A program made the position numbers and the translations under genes. This document shows, piece by piece, positions 62,997 to 64,000 of a DNA stretch of 64,000 bases. Within the stretch, counting starts at the first letter, position 1. The number at the start of each line of letters is the position of its first letter. This DNA comes from Epiperipatus broadwayi (taxonomy: Eukaryota; Onychophora; Udeonychophora; Euonychophora; Peripatidae), in NCBI GenBank assembly GCA_028023455.1, contig JAQFVV010000517.1, positions 126,001-190,000 of the forward strand. Direction: 5' to 3'. A model generated the notes under the pieces. That model worked only from the letters and a program-made list of their open reading frames with translations, ran no database searches and was not told where the DNA came from.

Positions 62997-64000
62997 CCCA
63001 CCTATTCAACATCGATCCTACACATTATATGAACAAATGTCCAGGGCCACAATTGTATTAATGAATATAATAAATTATCAACTTTATTTTGGTTTTAATT
63101 AATATTGAGACTCTTCTACTTATGGCTGACTTATAGCTTAGCTCAGTAGAGGGTTATAGGAAGTTACGGATATATGGAATATAAATAAATGAAGGAAGAA
63201 ATAATATTGGTCAATAAAATAAGATATATGCCTCATTTGTTAATCAACCAAATGATAGAAATCAATAAAGTTTCATTTATTCAAGCCAATAAACTATAAG
63301 TTTAATTTGATCTCTTCCATCATCTAAATACACTCTTATATTAGCTACAATATAATTTTAACAGAAAAACATGATATTGAATAACACCACTTTCTAGCAC
63401 GTCTTAATCTAAATAGCTAAATTAATATTAATTTGTAACTATGAAATCAGATCTTAGGGACTCTTTAATATAATTTATTAAAGACATTCTATTACACAAT
63501 GACTTATAACTATGGTAATAAAGAAAGTAATAATGGAATGAGTTGAATGATGTTCCATTGGACTAGCAATTATATAATGAAGGAAGCAGGGTAACTTTTA
63601 ATCTCACATCATTGTCTAAATAATAAGTTGAGTATACACCCTTCATCATAAGTTTACCAAATGGTAAAGTATTTCACATAATGCTTGAAACAAGAGAACA
63701 ATATTATCAGATTTAAGTATGGTCATTACCAAATTTATAAAGTAGTGCATTTATGTTATAATAGATATGTGGAATGTGGAAACTAGAATATGAATGCATA
63801 TAAGAATAACTCGAGACAAAATTTTAAATAAATAAATAAAGCATTCATTTACATTTTGCAATCAAAATAAATATAGTTGGTTCACATTGGGACTGTTTGT
63901 CCTAATTACTAAATTTACAAATACATTTTCTAATCTGGATTTGATATCTCTTTTATTACACAATTTATCATTTATTGATTAGACATTTATAAGTCATGAA
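62992..64000. other. AT-rich intergenic stretch, no gene seen
   Basis: About 1 kb to the window end. No open frame, tRNA-like box or familiar repeat was recognised. Confidence 0.5.

Overview
This is eukaryotic (metazoan), very AT-rich, mostly non-coding DNA. It holds no intact protein-coding gene, no rRNA, no bona fide tRNA and no prokaryotic feature. It is dominated by decayed non-LTR retrotransposons, short tRNA-derived elements, fold-back repeats, long (TA)n tracts and other microsatellites. There is one 500-base assembly gap (42504-43003). The repeat style (RTE-clade LINEs, tRNA-derived SINEs, abundant TA arrays, long hairpins) would suit a mollusc, possibly a cephalopod; that is a guess from general impression, because no marker gene is present.

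Layout. 1-5 kb: a fold-back repeat, a 1.5 kb imperfect hairpin between two (TA)n arrays, and a 130 bp perfectly TA-flanked palindromic MITE. 5.5-5.85 kb: a candidate minus-strand promoter and first exon. 11.3-17.9 kb: a duplicated segment (3.66 kb copy and 2.19 kb copy, differing by 1.49 kb). 18.0-21.2 kb: a nearly full-length RTE-clade LINE ending in (TA)n. 23.9-24.9 kb: a 110 bp tandem duplication and a near-perfect inverted repeat. 26.2-27.0 kb: an inverted pair of a SINE-like repeat and a TA-flanked repeat. 27.23-27.34 kb: a candidate 39-codon internal exon. 28.9-31.8 kb: an old LINE of L1/Tx1 type. 31.9-34.8 kb: a very old RTE copy. 35.4-36.1 kb: the 3' end of a third LINE type, then a trinucleotide array. 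38-39.5 kb: dispersed repeats and a minus-strand tRNA-derived SINE. 41-41.9 kb: a tandem pair of the 26 kb SINE-like family. 42.2-43.2 kb: a palindrome with the assembly gap at its centre. 44.2-45.2 kb: a poly-T/(TTA)n tract and two tandem tRNA-derived SINEs. 46.4-47.1 kb: a nested fold-back. 48.0-50.3 kb: a 5'-truncated RTE copy with an internal 284 bp duplication. 51.25-51.7 kb: a 450 bp tetranucleotide array. 51.7-52.9 kb: a CpG-richer block with a second candidate minus-strand promoter and first exon. 53-61.8 kb: AT-rich DNA with no recognisable gene. 61.8-63 kb: a cluster of direct and inverted repeats around TA arrays.

How parts relate. Three LINE copies (18, 32 and 48 kb) are one RTE family of different ages. 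Two of them pass directly from the same TGATGAT 3' terminus into a (TA)n array, so the LINE tail probably seeds TA microsatellites. A dispersed repeat group with the core CATCAGTGAGG recurs at least seven times, often inverted and often next to (TA)n. Two minus-strand blocks (5.5 and 52.5 kb) combine TATA box, plausible start region and consensus splice donor. They are the best candidates for real host transcription starts, but neither can be linked to a known gene.
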